A stretch of 15,488 bases of DNA from UBA6772 sp963933205 (GCA_963933205.1 CAWVTK010000037.1:1-15488), one strand, 5' to 3'. Counted from the first letter of the stretch, positions 7,724-15,488 are shown. Notes: generated by a model from the letters alone, not told the origin. Numbers and translations are program-made.

Positions 7724-7731
7724 TACCTTTG
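7724..7731 (+). promoter_or_regulatory. -7 element for the 7736 lipoprotein gene
   Basis: TACCTTTG matches TAnnTTTG perfectly and ends four bases before the ATG at 7736, so the transcript should be leaderless or nearly so. It also argues that 7736, not the upstream in-frame ATG at 7688, is the start. No clear -33 TTG is present. Confidence 0.5.
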
Positions 7732-7735
7732 TTCT

Positions 7736-8848
7736 ATGATTAGAAAAACACTTTTAGTACTTAGTTTACTCGCTTTATTTACTTCTTGCGATAACGATTT
7801 GAATATTATTGCTGATTGGAAAGACGTTCCATCAGTTTATGGGGTTCTTAATGCAGAGGATTCAGTTCATTATATAAAGCTAAATAAGGCCTTTTTAGGT
7901 CAAGGCGATGTAATGATGATGGCTCAGGAGTTTGATTCTCTTTATTATGGAGAAGATATTGTAGGTCTTCGTTTGATAAAACACGAACAAAACAATAATG
8001 GAGAACAATCGTTTACCAGCATAGAGTTAGAAACTACCGATGAGTTTGTTAAGCCAGAAGGCATTTTTAACTCTCCTACTCAAATCATTTACAAAACATC
8101 CGAAGAACTTTACAAAGACACCTTTTATGCTTTGGAGGTTTATCGAAAGTCAAACGATACCATTATTGCCCAAACAGAAAATCCTATTCGAGTTCTTTCT
8201 CCGGTAGCGTTTATAAAACCAAACACCATTTCTGCACTGCCTATAGCACCTAATTCATACGTTTCAAAAATATCATGGAGAAGTGTAGAAGGTGGAAATA
8301 TGTACGAAGTTTCTATGCGCTTTAATTACATCGAATTCCCTATTTCTGGCGGAAGCGATACGCTTTACAAGTCTATAGAATTTGATTTTCCGACCCTTTT
8401 GTCTAGCGATTCTGAAGGAGGCGAAAGCATGAGTTATCCTATAGACTATTTGCAGTTTTTAAGTTTTATCGCTGCCAATATCCCCAACGACCCTTCGGTT
8501 CGTAGATTAACGGTTGGAGACGTTGATCGCTCATCCCAAGGAGTTTCCGGTTTTGCCATATCACATGCTTGTTTAGACTTTACTTTGCGAGCGGCCGGTT
8601 CAGATTTGTCAACTTATTTGGTGTTAAATCAAAACTCCAGTTCTTTAGTGTTAGACCGACCAGAGTACTCTAATATAGAAAATGGAGTAGGTATTTTATC
8701 CTCAAAAACCATTGATACTGTAATTGGAGCAAAAATCACTAATTCTTCTAACGACGAAATTACGACCAATGAACTTACAAAGCATTTAAACTTTGGTTCG
8801 TTTGAATTAAATGGGGACAATCAAATAGAGATTACTTACGAAAACTAG
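7736..8848 (+). CDS. Putative outer-membrane lipoprotein, DUF4249-like
   Basis: An in-frame ATG at 7688 exists, but the ATG at 7736 is chosen. It gives a typical lipoprotein signal, MIRKTLLVLSLLALFTSC, with the lipobox cysteine at residue 18, and it sits right after a -7 element. The 370-residue product is beta-rich, has SVYGVLNAEDSVHYIKLNKA just after the anchor, and contains YSNIENGVGILSSK near the C terminus. The latter phrase resembles the DUF4249 group of Bacteroidota lipoproteins, often found near TonB-dependent receptors. No receptor gene is next to it here. Function is unknown. It is monocistronic, closed by a strong terminator. Confidence 0.82.
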   Translation: MIRKTLLVLSLLALFTSCDNDLNIIADWKDVPSVYGVLNAEDSVHYIKLNKAFLGQGDVMMMAQEFDSLYYGEDIVGLRLIKHEQNNNGEQSFTSIELETTDEFVKPEGIFNSPTQIIYKTSEELYKDTFYALEVYRKSNDTIIAQTENPIRVLSPVAFIKPNTISALPIAPNSYVSKISWRSVEGGNMYEVSMRFNYIEFPISGGSDTLYKSIEFDFPTLLSSDSEGGESMSYPIDYLQFLSFIAANIPNDPSVRRLTVGDVDRSSQGVSGFAISHACLDFTLRAAGSDLSTYLVLNQNSSSLVLDRPEYSNIENGVGILSSKTIDTVIGAKITNSSNDEITTNELTKHLNFGSFELNGDNQIEITYEN

Positions 8849-8867
8849 ACATTCTGTCATTTTATTT

Positions 8868-8910
8868 GTCATGTTTTGAGAGCGCGTCTGTCAAAACATG
8901 ACTTTTTTTT
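8868..8910 (+). terminator. Rho-independent terminator after the 7736 gene
   Basis: A perfect 12-bp stem, GTCATGTTTTGA (8868-8879) with TCAAAACATGAC (8891-8902), has an 11-base loop and is followed by eight T's (8903-8910). It isolates dnaK from the upstream gene. Confidence 0.9.
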
Positions 8911-8995
8911 GCTTAAATTTTTATTTATCCTATTGGCACAAAGATTGACTTATGCCCCTACAGAAACAAACAAGAACTAATTAATACATTGAGTT

Positions 8996-10882
8996 ATGAG
9001 TAAAATTATCGGAATTGACTTGGGAACAACAAACTCTTGTGTATCGGTAATGGAAGGTAATGAGCCTGTCGTTATTGCGAACGCTGAAGGGAAAAGAACA
9101 ACCCCATCTATTGTTGCCTTTGTAGAAGGCGGCGAGCGTAAAGTTGGAGATCCTGCAAAACGTCAAGCTATTACAAATCCTACAAAAACAATCTCTTCAA
9201 TTAAGCGCTTTATGGGAGAATCTTTCGACGTATGTGCGAAAGAAATTAAAAACGTGCCTTATACCGTTGTTAAAGGAGACAACAATACACCACGTGTAGA
9301 TATCGATGGTCGTTTATACACACCACAAGAAATTTCGGCTATGGTTCTTCAAAAAATGAAGAAAACTGCTGAAGAATATTTAGGTCAAGAAGTTACTGAG
9401 GCCGTAATTACGGTTCCTGCTTACTTTAACGACTCTCAAAGACACGCAACAAAAGAAGCCGGAGAAATTGCAGGTTTAAAAGTACGTCGTATTATAAACG
9501 AACCTACTGCAGCTGCCTTAGCTTACGGATTAGATAAAAAAGACAAAGATGTAAACATTGCAGTATTTGACCTTGGTGGTGGTACTTTTGATATTTCTAT
9601 CCTAGAATTAGGCGATGGTGTATTCGAAGTTAAATCTACCAATGGAGATACACACTTAGGTGGTGATGACTTTGATCAAGTTATTATTGACTGGTTAGCA
9701 GAAGAATTTAAAGCAGAAGAATCCATCGATTTACGCGAAGACCCTATGGCTCTTCAACGTTTAAAAGAAGCTGCCGAAAAAGCAAAAGTTGAATTGTCTG
9801 CCTCAGCGCAAACAGAAATCAACTTACCTTATGTTACTGCTACTGCTTCCGGACCTAAGCACTTGGTAAGAACTCTAACGCGTTCTAAATTCGAACAAAT
9901 TGCAGATTCATTAATTCAACGTTCTATTGCTCCATGTAAAAAGGCATTAGCAGATTCTGGATTAGACAAAAACGAAATAGACGAGGTAATTTTAGTTGGT
10001 GGTTCTACTCGTATTCCAGCAATTCAGGCAATTGTTGAAGAATTCTTCGGTAAGAAACCTTCAAAAGGAGTAAACCCTGATGAGGTTGTAGCCGTAGGTG
10101 CTGCCATTCAAGGTGGTGTTTTAACAGGAGAAGTAAAAGATGTTCTTTTATTAGATGTTACACCTCTTTCTTTAGGTATCGAAACCATGGGTGGCGTATT
10201 CACAAAATTAATTGATGCAAACACTACAATCCCAACGAACAAATCTCAAGTTTTCTCTACCGCAGCAGACAATCAGCCAGCAGTAGATATTCATGTACTA
10301 CAAGGAGAGCGTTCTATGGCAAACGACAATAAGTCAATTGGTCGTTTCCAATTAACAGACATTCCACCTGCACAAAGAGGAACTCCTCAAATTGAAGTTT
10401 CTTTTGATATTGATGCAAACGGAATCATGAAAGTTTCGGCTAAAGATAAAGCCACAGGAAAAGAGCAACACATAAACATTGAGTCTTCTTCAGGTCTTAC
10501 AGACGAAGAAATTCAAAAAATGCGTGACGAAGCAATTGCGAACGAAGATGCTGATAAAGAAGTTAAGGAAAGAGTTGATAAGCTGAATGCAGCAGATCAA
10601 ATGATTTTCCAAACTGAAAAGCAACTAGTTGAATTCGGCGATAAGTTGCCAGCAGACAAAAAAGAGCCTATTGAAGCTGCAATTGCAGAATTGAAAAAAG
10701 CTCACGAAGCTGAGGATTTAGCTGCTATTGATACTTCTATGGAAGCTTTAAATAAAATTTTCCAAGCAGCTTCGCAAGAAATGTACGCTCAGTCTAATGA
10801 AGCTGGTGCAGAGGGTGAAGCAACAGAAGCTGAACCAGCAACAGAAGACGTTACTGATGTAGACTTCGAAGAGGTAAAGTAA
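8996..10882 (+). CDS. dnaK: Molecular chaperone DnaK (Hsp70)
   Basis: The 628-residue, full-length Hsp70 uses ATP to bind and release unfolded polypeptides in the cytoplasm. The nucleotide-binding domain has IGIDLGTTNSCV (5-16), the phosphate-2 loop DLGGGTFD (about 192-199) and LVGGSTRIPA. The linker DVLLLDVTPLSLGIE leads into the substrate-binding domain, followed by the helical lid and an acidic tail ending EEVK. It stands alone, without grpE or dnaJ beside it. The 85 bases between the preceding terminator and the ATG hold an A-rich leader but no CIRCE inverted repeat, so HrcA control at this site is not supported, and I find no perfect TAnnTTTG there. Start is clear from family alignment (MSKIIGIDLG). 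Confidence 0.99.
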   Translation: MSKIIGIDLGTTNSCVSVMEGNEPVVIANAEGKRTTPSIVAFVEGGERKVGDPAKRQAITNPTKTISSIKRFMGESFDVCAKEIKNVPYTVVKGDNNTPRVDIDGRLYTPQEISAMVLQKMKKTAEEYLGQEVTEAVITVPAYFNDSQRHATKEAGEIAGLKVRRIINEPTAAALAYGLDKKDKDVNIAVFDLGGGTFDISILELGDGVFEVKSTNGDTHLGGDDFDQVIIDWLAEEFKAEESIDLREDPMALQRLKEAAEKAKVELSASAQTEINLPYVTATASGPKHLVRTLTRSKFEQIADSLIQRSIAPCKKALADSGLDKNEIDEVILVGGSTRIPAIQAIVEEFFGKKPSKGVNPDEVVAVGAAIQGGVLTGEVKDVLLLDVTPLSLGIETMGGVFTKLIDANTTIPTNKSQVFSTAADNQPAVDIHVLQGERSMANDNKSIGRFQLTDIPPAQRGTPQIEVSFDIDANGIMKVSAKDKATGKEQHINIESSSGLTDEEIQKMRDEAIANEDADKEVKERVDKLNAADQMIFQTEKQLVEFGDKLPADKKEPIEAAIAELKKAHEAEDLAAIDTSMEALNKIFQAASQEMYAQSNEAGAEGEATEAEPATEDVTDVDFEEVK

Positions 10883-10901
10883 AAGTTTATTAAACAATTG
10901 T

Positions 10902-10935
10902 AAAAAAAGCCATCTTTTTAGATGGCTTTTTTTTT
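10902..10935 (+). terminator. Rho-independent terminator after dnaK
   Basis: GCCATCT (10909-10915) pairs with AGATGGC (10920-10926) around a TTTT loop. It is flanked by seven A's before and nine T's after (10927-10935), so the stem can extend through A-T pairs. Confidence 0.92.
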
Positions 10936-10963
10936 GACCAATCCTCGAGATTCATTATTATTG
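10934..10963 (+). promoter_or_regulatory. Probable promoter of the small lipoprotein gene
   Basis: TTG at 10934-10936, at the end of the dnaK terminator T-tract, is followed after 19 bases by TATTATTG (10956-10963), one mismatch from TAnnTTTG. The predicted leader to the ATG at 10986 is about 18 bases and A-rich. Confidence 0.4.
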
Positions 10964-10985
10964 CTTACACAAAAGAAAAAACAAC

Positions 10986-11327
10986 ATGAAAATTCAATTA
11001 GTTTTAGGATTTGCTGCGATGTTAGCATTTGCATCTTGTCAAGACAACACTTCAGTAAAAGTCAAAGAAACCGTTACAAGTTCAAAAGGAGCTAAAGAGG
11101 ATTTTCAAAGTCAAGTAAGTTCATTATCTAGAATGATAGAGAAAGCTTTAATAGTTGAAGTGGACAATACCCTTAGAGCAACCAAAATTGTTATGCTCAT
11201 AAAAAGATCTAAACTAGATAAAGCTACGGCAAAAAAAATGGCCATAAAACTAGTTGCTCAATCGAAGTTGAATATGGAGGAACAAAAAGAAATTAGTTAT
11301 ATTTTAAATAAAGAAATGCCTAATTAA
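10986..11327 (+). CDS. Small lipoprotein of unknown function
   Basis: The 113-residue product begins with a lipoprotein signal, MKIQLVLGFAAMLAFASC, with the lipidated cysteine at residue 18. The remaining 95 residues are charged and Lys-rich, mostly predicted helix by eye, with no cysteine and no motif I recognise. It lies between two terminators and so appears monocistronic. The A-rich stretch before the ATG (AAAAGAAAAAACAAC) is typical of Bacteroidota translation starts. Real gene status rests on the lipobox, the promoter-like and terminator signals, and normal codon use. Confidence 0.75.
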   Translation: MKIQLVLGFAAMLAFASCQDNTSVKVKETVTSSKGAKEDFQSQVSSLSRMIEKALIVEVDNTLRATKIVMLIKRSKLDKATAKKMAIKLVAQSKLNMEEQKEISYILNKEMPN

Positions 11328-11351
11328 CCTGTTTTAACACATCGTAAAAAG

Positions 11352-11375
11352 AACCACCGAAGAGGTGGTTTTTTT
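11352..11375 (+). terminator. Rho-independent terminator after the small lipoprotein gene
   Basis: AACCACC (11352-11358) pairs with GGTGGTT (11364-11370) around a GAAGA loop, followed by more T's to 11375 and preceded by a run of A's. Confidence 0.88.
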
Positions 11376-11380
11376 ATACT

Positions 11381-11388
11381 TATATTTG
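11381..11388 (+). promoter_or_regulatory. -7 element for the M16 operon
   Basis: TATATTTG is a perfect TAnnTTTG match, 18 bases before the chosen ATG at 11407 and six bases after the preceding terminator's T-tract. Any -33 region would lie inside the terminator hairpin, where no TTG is seen. Confidence 0.5.
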
Positions 11389-11406
11389 TTTTATAAAAAT
11401 AGAAAA

Positions 11407-12723
11407 ATGAAAAAAATACTGATTGTTTTAATCTTTAGCCCAACAATTATTTGGGCTCAAATGAATGCCATTGCTTTTGAAGAATACGATCTGGCTAATG
11501 GTTTACATGTTATTTTACACGAAGATCATAGCACTCCAATTGTTGCTGTTTCGGTTTCGTACCATGTAGGGTCTAAAAATGAAGACCCAAGTAGAACTGG
11601 ATTTGCTCACTTTTTTGAGCACTTGCTTTTTGAAGGGTCCGAAAACATTGGCAGGGGCGAGTATATGAAACTTATTCAAGAAAATGGCGGGGTTTTAAAC
11701 GCAAACACAAGCTTCGACAGAACCTTTTACTTTGAGATACTACCCTCAAACCAATTAGAGTTAGGCTTGTGGATGGAGTCTGAGCGAATGCTACATGCAA
11801 AAATAGATAAGATTGGAGTAGACACACAAAGAGAAATTGTTAAAGAAGAGCTTCGCGAGCGAAACGAAAACACACCTTACGGATCGATCTTAAATGAGGT
11901 TTTTGCACACGCATTCGAAACGCATCCCTACCAATGGACTCCAGGTGGTTCTCCCGAATACATTAATAAGGCGAATTTAAGTGAGTTTATGGAGTTTTAT
12001 AAAACCTTTTACATTCCTAACAACGCATGTATATCTATTGCTGGCGATATAAACCCAGATCAAGCAAAAGAGTGGATTGCTAAATACTTTTCTGCCATAC
12101 CAAAAGGAACCCATACCGTACCTAGGCCAAATGTAGTGGAACCCGAAAAATTTGCAGAAGTTAGAGATACCGTTTACGATAACATTCAGCTTCCAGCTGT
12201 TGTGCAAGCATACCATGGGCCTGCACAAGGAACAGAAGATGCCTACGCTGTAGAAATGATGAGCATGATTTTGTCGCAAGGAAACAGTTCTAGGCTTCAG
12301 AAAAATGTAGTAGACAAACAACAGAAAGCAGTGTATGCTGGAGCCTTTCCTATGCCTACAGAAGACCCAGGCTTGCTCTTGATGTTTGGTATCGCAAATA
12401 TGGGAACGGAGGTTTTAGATCTTGAAAAATCGATGAATGAAGAGGTCGAAAAAATGACCCAAGAATTAATTTCTACAGAGGAATTTGAAAAACTTAGAAA
12501 TCAAATAGAAAACGATTTTATTAGTAGCAAAACATCTATGGCAGGCATTGCAGAAAGCCTATCGGACTATTATTTATACTACAATGGAGAAACAAGTTTA
12601 GTGAATACTGAGCTGGAACGTTATTTTAAAGTTACGAGAGAAGACATACTTGCCGTAGCAAAAAAATACCTGCGCTCAGAAAATAGAGTTACGCTACATT
12701 ATTTACCTAAAACAGTTAATTAA
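11407..12723 (+). CDS. M16 family zinc metallopeptidase, catalytic subunit, secreted
   Basis: The frame is open from an ATG at 11365, but that start would lie in the terminator/promoter region. The ATG at 11407 gives a clean signal peptide (MKKILIVLIFSPTIIWA, cut before Q18) and a 438-residue protein. The inverted zinc motif HFFEH is at residues 68-72 (11608-11622), with the third zinc ligand glutamate about 75 residues later, in KEELRER. It is thus the proteolytically competent partner of an M16B pair, acting on peptides in the periplasm or at the envelope. The gene for its inactive partner starts eight bases after its stop, which supports an operon and a heterodimer. Substrate is unknown. 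Confidence 0.93.
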   Translation: MKKILIVLIFSPTIIWAQMNAIAFEEYDLANGLHVILHEDHSTPIVAVSVSYHVGSKNEDPSRTGFAHFFEHLLFEGSENIGRGEYMKLIQENGGVLNANTSFDRTFYFEILPSNQLELGLWMESERMLHAKIDKIGVDTQREIVKEELRERNENTPYGSILNEVFAHAFETHPYQWTPGGSPEYINKANLSEFMEFYKTFYIPNNACISIAGDINPDQAKEWIAKYFSAIPKGTHTVPRPNVVEPEKFAEVRDTVYDNIQLPAVVQAYHGPAQGTEDAYAVEMMSMILSQGNSSRLQKNVVDKQQKAVYAGAFPMPTEDPGLLLMFGIANMGTEVLDLEKSMNEEVEKMTQELISTEEFEKLRNQIENDFISSKTSMAGIAESLSDYYLYYNGETSLVNTELERYFKVTREDILAVAKKYLRSENRVTLHYLPKTVN

Positions 12724-12731
12724 TATACATT

Positions 12732-14786
12732 ATGAAAAATATACTATTTGTTTTAAGCTTCTTTATTGTTTCGAGTCTTGTAGCTCAAGACCGATCTATA
12801 CGACCCAAAGCAGGCCCAGCTCCAGAAATAAACTTAGGTTCTACAGAATCGTTTCTTATGGAAAATGGCTTAAAAGTATTTGTGGTAGAAAACCATAAAC
12901 TGCCAAAAGTATCTCTGGCACTCCAGTTTAAATACCACCCAGAGTTGGAAGGAAATGCAGTTGGTATTTCTTCTATTGCGGGCGATTTATTGGGAACCAA
13001 AACAAGAACACGCTCAAAAGACGAAATTAATGCGTCTATAGATTACATTGGAGCAGATTTAAGTACGTATGCCACAGGAGTATACGCCAGTTCATTAACC
13101 AAGCATTTGCCTAGCCTAATGGATTTGTTTTCCGATGTTATTTTAAACTCTGAGTTTACACAAGAAGAATTTGATAAATTAATAACACAAAACATATCAA
13201 ATTTAGCCAGCGCCAAAGACAGCCCAGACGAAATCGCTTCTAATGTAAAATCGGTATTAAATTTCGGACCGAATCATACTTTTGGAGAGTTAATGACGGA
13301 GGAAACCCTTGCTAATATTACCCTAGAAGATTGCAAGAACTTCTACAAAACGTATTTTAATCCAAAAAATTCATACCTCGCTATAGTTGGAGACATCACA
13401 GTTGCAGAAGCTAGAATGATGATGCGACAGTATATGAGTAGCTGGAATGCTGCAGATTTTAAGAATGCAGAATACACAAATGCAAAAGCCCCGTCAGAAA
13501 ATAAAGTGTCCCTAATTAATAAAGTGGGTGCTGTACAATCGGTTATAAATATTACCTACCCAATAGATTTACATCCAGCATCCCAAGATGTGTTAAAGGT
13601 AAAAGTGTTAAGTACTATTTTAGGTGGAGGTTCTTCTGCGCGTCTTTTTAGAAATTTAAGAGAAGACAAGGCTTATACATACGGTGCGTATAGCGATGTT
13701 TCAATAGATGAGTTAGGCTCCTCTTTTAATGCTTCGGCAAAAGTTAGAAATGAGGTAACCGACAGCGCTATTGTAGAATTTTTGCACGAAATTAAAAATT
13801 TACGAGATGTAAAAGTAACACAAGATGAGCTGCAAGGTGTGCTCAACAACATGGCGGGTAAGTTTGCAATCGCATTAGAAAATGCCTCTACAGTTGCTCG
13901 TTTTGCTATTAAAACCGATTACTTAGGATTAGACGATTTACACTACGCTACTTATTTACAAAGGCTCTCGGCCATTACGGTAGACGATATTTACGCCGTA
14001 GCTCAAAAATACTTAAAGCCTGCTAATGCGCACATTATTGTAGTTGGAGCTGCCGAAAGTTTGAAAGACAAATTAACTGTTTTTGGCGCAGTAACTCTTC
14101 GCGATATTTATGGTGAGGTAAAATCTGATTTAAAAGCGCCAGCAGATGGAATTACTACAGAATCCATTATAAGTGAATATATAACAGCCTTGGGTGGAGT
14201 TAAAAAATTAAAGAAACTCAAAAGCCTTCAACTTAATTATACAGCTACTGTTCCTGGAGCTCCTGCTAAACTAAAAATGGAAGTTTTACAGCAAGCACCC
14301 AATTCTTTTTCTATGACAATGAAAATGATGGGAATGACCGTACAAAGACAATACTCTAATGGAAATGGAGGCTTTAACGACGGTATGCAAGCCCAGGGAG
14401 AAATGAGTTCAGAAGAATTAGAAGAAGCCCAACTGCAATTCAAATTGGCAGCCGAGTTAAATTATTTTGAAAACTACACTGTTGAGCTTAAGGGAATCGA
14501 TTTATTGGATGAGCAAGAGGTGTTTGTTCTTGTTCGTACCGATAAAAAAGGAACCAAGGCAACAGAGTACTACAGTGTAAATTCTAAATTCCTAGTAAAA
14601 ACGGAAACCGTAGTAGAAACGCCTCAAGGCAAAGAAAGTCAAACCACTTTGTATAAAGATTATCAAGAAGTAAGTGGCTATTACTTTCCACATCAAATCA
14701 TTCAAAATGTTGCGGGTCAGTCTATAGACATGAAAATGAATAAAGTAGTGGTTAATAAAAAAATCAAGTCCAATAAGTTCGAGTAA
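12732..14786 (+). CDS. M16 family non-catalytic subunit fused to a LolA-like domain
   Basis: The 684-residue protein starts with a signal peptide (residues 1-18, cut after LVA). Residues about 35-460 are two M16 half-domains. Where the zinc motif should be, residues 78-86 read GISSIAGDL, so the zinc-binding histidines and glutamate are gone. The substrate-binding arginine and tyrosines typical of the inactive subunit remain in NLREDKAYTYGAYS (308-321). Residues about 476-684 are an added beta-rich domain that looks like the LolA/outer-membrane-lipoprotein-sorting fold (ITALGGVKKLKKLKSLQLNY, then YYSVNSKFLVKTE and YFPHQI). M16 subunits usually end near 450 residues, so this is a fusion. As I recall, similar fusions occur in other Bacteroidota. 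It presumably pairs with the upstream catalytic subunit. Confidence 0.9.
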   Translation: MKNILFVLSFFIVSSLVAQDRSIRPKAGPAPEINLGSTESFLMENGLKVFVVENHKLPKVSLALQFKYHPELEGNAVGISSIAGDLLGTKTRTRSKDEINASIDYIGADLSTYATGVYASSLTKHLPSLMDLFSDVILNSEFTQEEFDKLITQNISNLASAKDSPDEIASNVKSVLNFGPNHTFGELMTEETLANITLEDCKNFYKTYFNPKNSYLAIVGDITVAEARMMMRQYMSSWNAADFKNAEYTNAKAPSENKVSLINKVGAVQSVINITYPIDLHPASQDVLKVKVLSTILGGGSSARLFRNLREDKAYTYGAYSDVSIDELGSSFNASAKVRNEVTDSAIVEFLHEIKNLRDVKVTQDELQGVLNNMAGKFAIALENASTVARFAIKTDYLGLDDLHYATYLQRLSAITVDDIYAVAQKYLKPANAHIIVVGAAESLKDKLTVFGAVTLRDIYGEVKSDLKAPADGITTESIISEYITALGGVKKLKKLKSLQLNYTATVPGAPAKLKMEVLQQAPNSFSMTMKMMGMTVQRQYSNGNGGFNDGMQAQGEMSSEELEEAQLQFKLAAELNYFENYTVELKGIDLLDEQEVFVLVRTDKKGTKATEYYSVNSKFLVKTETVVETPQGKESQTTLYKDYQEVSGYYFPHQIIQNVAGQSIDMKMNKVVVNKKIKSNKFE

Positions 14787-14807
14787 TTATACAGCAATAC
14801 TATCCTC

Positions 14808-14844
14808 AAAAGCCTCTTGTGAAAATAAGAGGCTTTTGTTTTTT
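14808..14844 (+). terminator. Rho-independent terminator after the M16 operon
   Basis: AAAAGCCTCTT (14808-14818) pairs perfectly with AAGAGGCTTTT (14827-14837) around an eight-base loop; after one G come six T's (14839-14844). Confidence 0.92.
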
Positions 14845-14848
14845 AACC

Positions 14849-14856
14849 TATATTTG
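14849..14856 (+). promoter_or_regulatory. -7 element for rarA
   Basis: TATATTTG matches TAnnTTTG perfectly, 19 bases before the ATG at 14876 and just after the terminator T-tract. A -33 TTG at normal spacing is not visible. Confidence 0.5.
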
Positions 14857-14875
14857 AACCTACTAATTACAGCTC

Positions 14876-15427
14876 ATGAATAAACCCTTAGCCGAACGAT
14901 TACGACCTACAAATCTTAACGATTATATAGGACAATCTCATTTAGTAGGAAAAGACACCGTATTTCGTCAGGCCATGGAATCGGGTGTTTTGCCTTCTGT
15001 AATATTATGGGGACCCCCAGGTGTGGGTAAAACTACCTTAGCCCAAATTATTGCACAACAATTAAAAAGAGATATATACACGCTTAGTGCAATCAATTCT
15101 GGAGTAAAAGACGTTCGAGAAATTATCGAAAAATCTAAAAGTAGAGGTTTGTTTGGTACCCAGAGTCCCGTGCTCTTTATAGACGAAATTCACCGCTTTA
15201 GTAAGTCGCAACAAGACTCGCTATTAGGTGCCGTAGAAACCGGCGTAGTCACCCTAATTGGTGCAACTACAGAAAACCCTTCTTTTGAGGTTATTCCAGC
15301 CTTACTATCTCGTTGTCAAGTTTATACACTCCAGCATTTTTCTAAAGAAGATCTGCAAAACCTGCTTCAAAGAGCTCTTAAAGAGGATGAAAAACTGGCT
15401 CAAAAAGACATTAGTATCACACGCTAA
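14876..15427 (+). CDS. rarA: RarA/MgsA replication-associated AAA+ ATPase, truncated C terminus
   Basis: RarA is an AAA+ ATPase related to clamp loaders that acts at stalled replication forks. The visible 183 residues match the family N-terminal half: Walker A GPPGVGKT (46-53), Walker B FIDEIHRFSKSQQDSLLGAV (101-120), sensor 1 ATTENPSFEV (130-139), and the arginine finger in LLSRCQVY (143-150). The family is usually about 420-450 residues. Here the frame hits a TAA right after DISITR, where the rest of the AAA lid (normally a conserved SGGD motif) and the C-terminal tetramer domain should follow. No frame of the last ~68 bases continues the family sequence, so this is not a simple frameshift. 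Either the contig end is a chimera or the gene is really interrupted. Start is set by the promoter and by the family start (LAERLRP). Confidence 0.85.
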   Translation: MNKPLAERLRPTNLNDYIGQSHLVGKDTVFRQAMESGVLPSVILWGPPGVGKTTLAQIIAQQLKRDIYTLSAINSGVKDVREIIEKSKSRGLFGTQSPVLFIDEIHRFSKSQQDSLLGAVETGVVTLIGATTENPSFEVIPALLSRCQVYTLQHFSKEDLQNLLQRALKEDEKLAQKDISITR

Positions 15428-15435
15428 GAGAGGAC

Positions 15436-15488
15436 TCAAGTTTTGTAGGCCAAATATGCCTCAATAATTGGATTAAGGTCTTTGTATT
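15436..15488 (-). other. Possible 3' end of an unidentified gene facing rarA
   Basis: Read on the minus strand from the window edge, one frame gives YKDLNPIIEAYLAYKT followed by TGA (stop complement at 15436-15438). A second minus frame is also open for about 23 codons, so the call is weak. I do not recognise the product. If real, it would be the tail of a gene in the foreign sequence that replaces the rarA C terminus. Confidence 0.15.

Noticed and set aside
7688..7735. ATG at 7688 as start of the lipoprotein
   Set aside because: It would put 16 charged residues before the lipoprotein signal, and the -7 element at 7724-7731 lies downstream of it.
8911..8995. CIRCE/HrcA operator or TTGACT -35-like box upstream of dnaK
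   Set aside because: No TTAGCACTC/GAGTGCTAA inverted repeat is present, and the TTGACT at 8945-8950 has no suitable downstream element.
11365..11406. ATG at 11365 as start of the catalytic M16 gene
   Set aside because: It lies within the preceding terminator's T-tract and upstream of the -7 element; the ATG at 11407 gives a proper signal peptide.
11977..12321. Minus-strand open frame of 114 codons inside the M16 gene
   Set aside because: It is opposite strongly conserved M16 sequence and is rich in Cys, His and Phe, as expected of an antisense shadow.
15258..15467. Alternative frame through the rarA end as a frameshifted continuation
   Set aside because: Its end (HAKRGLKFCRPNMPQ) does not resemble the RarA lid or C-terminal domain, so a frameshift does not restore the gene.

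Overview
The window looks like a piece of a chromosome from an AT-rich marine-type member of the Bacteroidota, most likely order Flavobacteriales. The support is indirect but consistent. There are several matches to the Bacteroidota -7 promoter element TAnnTTTG, and starts have A-rich leaders without Shine-Dalgarno sequences. The lipoproteins and paired M16 peptidases are of Bacteroidota type, and there is a secreted protein built from Asn/Asp-rich two-cysteine repeats. Both ends look like contig breaks: the left end lies inside near-identical repeats, and the right end cuts off rarA after an abrupt change of sequence.

Layout. Positions 1-3437 hold the 3' part of a very large repeat protein on the + strand. 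It has about 38 visible units of mostly 26 residues, then a short C-terminal domain. Its stop is 2 bases from the stop of a convergent RlmD/RumA-like RNA m5U methyltransferase (3440-4885, - strand). Next on the - strand is a tight cluster, transcribed from 7689 down to 5020: a secreted laminin-G-like/coiled-coil protein, panB (pantothenate pathway) and a RluA-family pseudouridine synthase, with gaps of 1 base and -1 base. A short divergent promoter region separates this cluster from a + strand lipoprotein gene (7736-8848) that ends in a strong terminator. Then follow dnaK (8996-10882), a small lipoprotein gene (10986-11327), a two-gene M16 peptidase operon (11407-14786) and the start of rarA (14876 onward), with terminator hairpins between transcription units.

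How the genes work together. Most of the window is housekeeping: RNA modification, pantothenate synthesis, the Hsp70 chaperone and a replication-associated AAA ATPase. The M16 pair looks like a cell-envelope proteolytic complex made of one catalytic and one non-catalytic subunit; the latter is fused to a LolA-like domain. The most unusual item is the repeat protein. It is built at two scales: a 78-bp (26-residue) unit and a 390-bp higher-order block of five units that has been duplicated recently. No RNA genes, CRISPR arrays, complete mobile elements or phage genes were seen.
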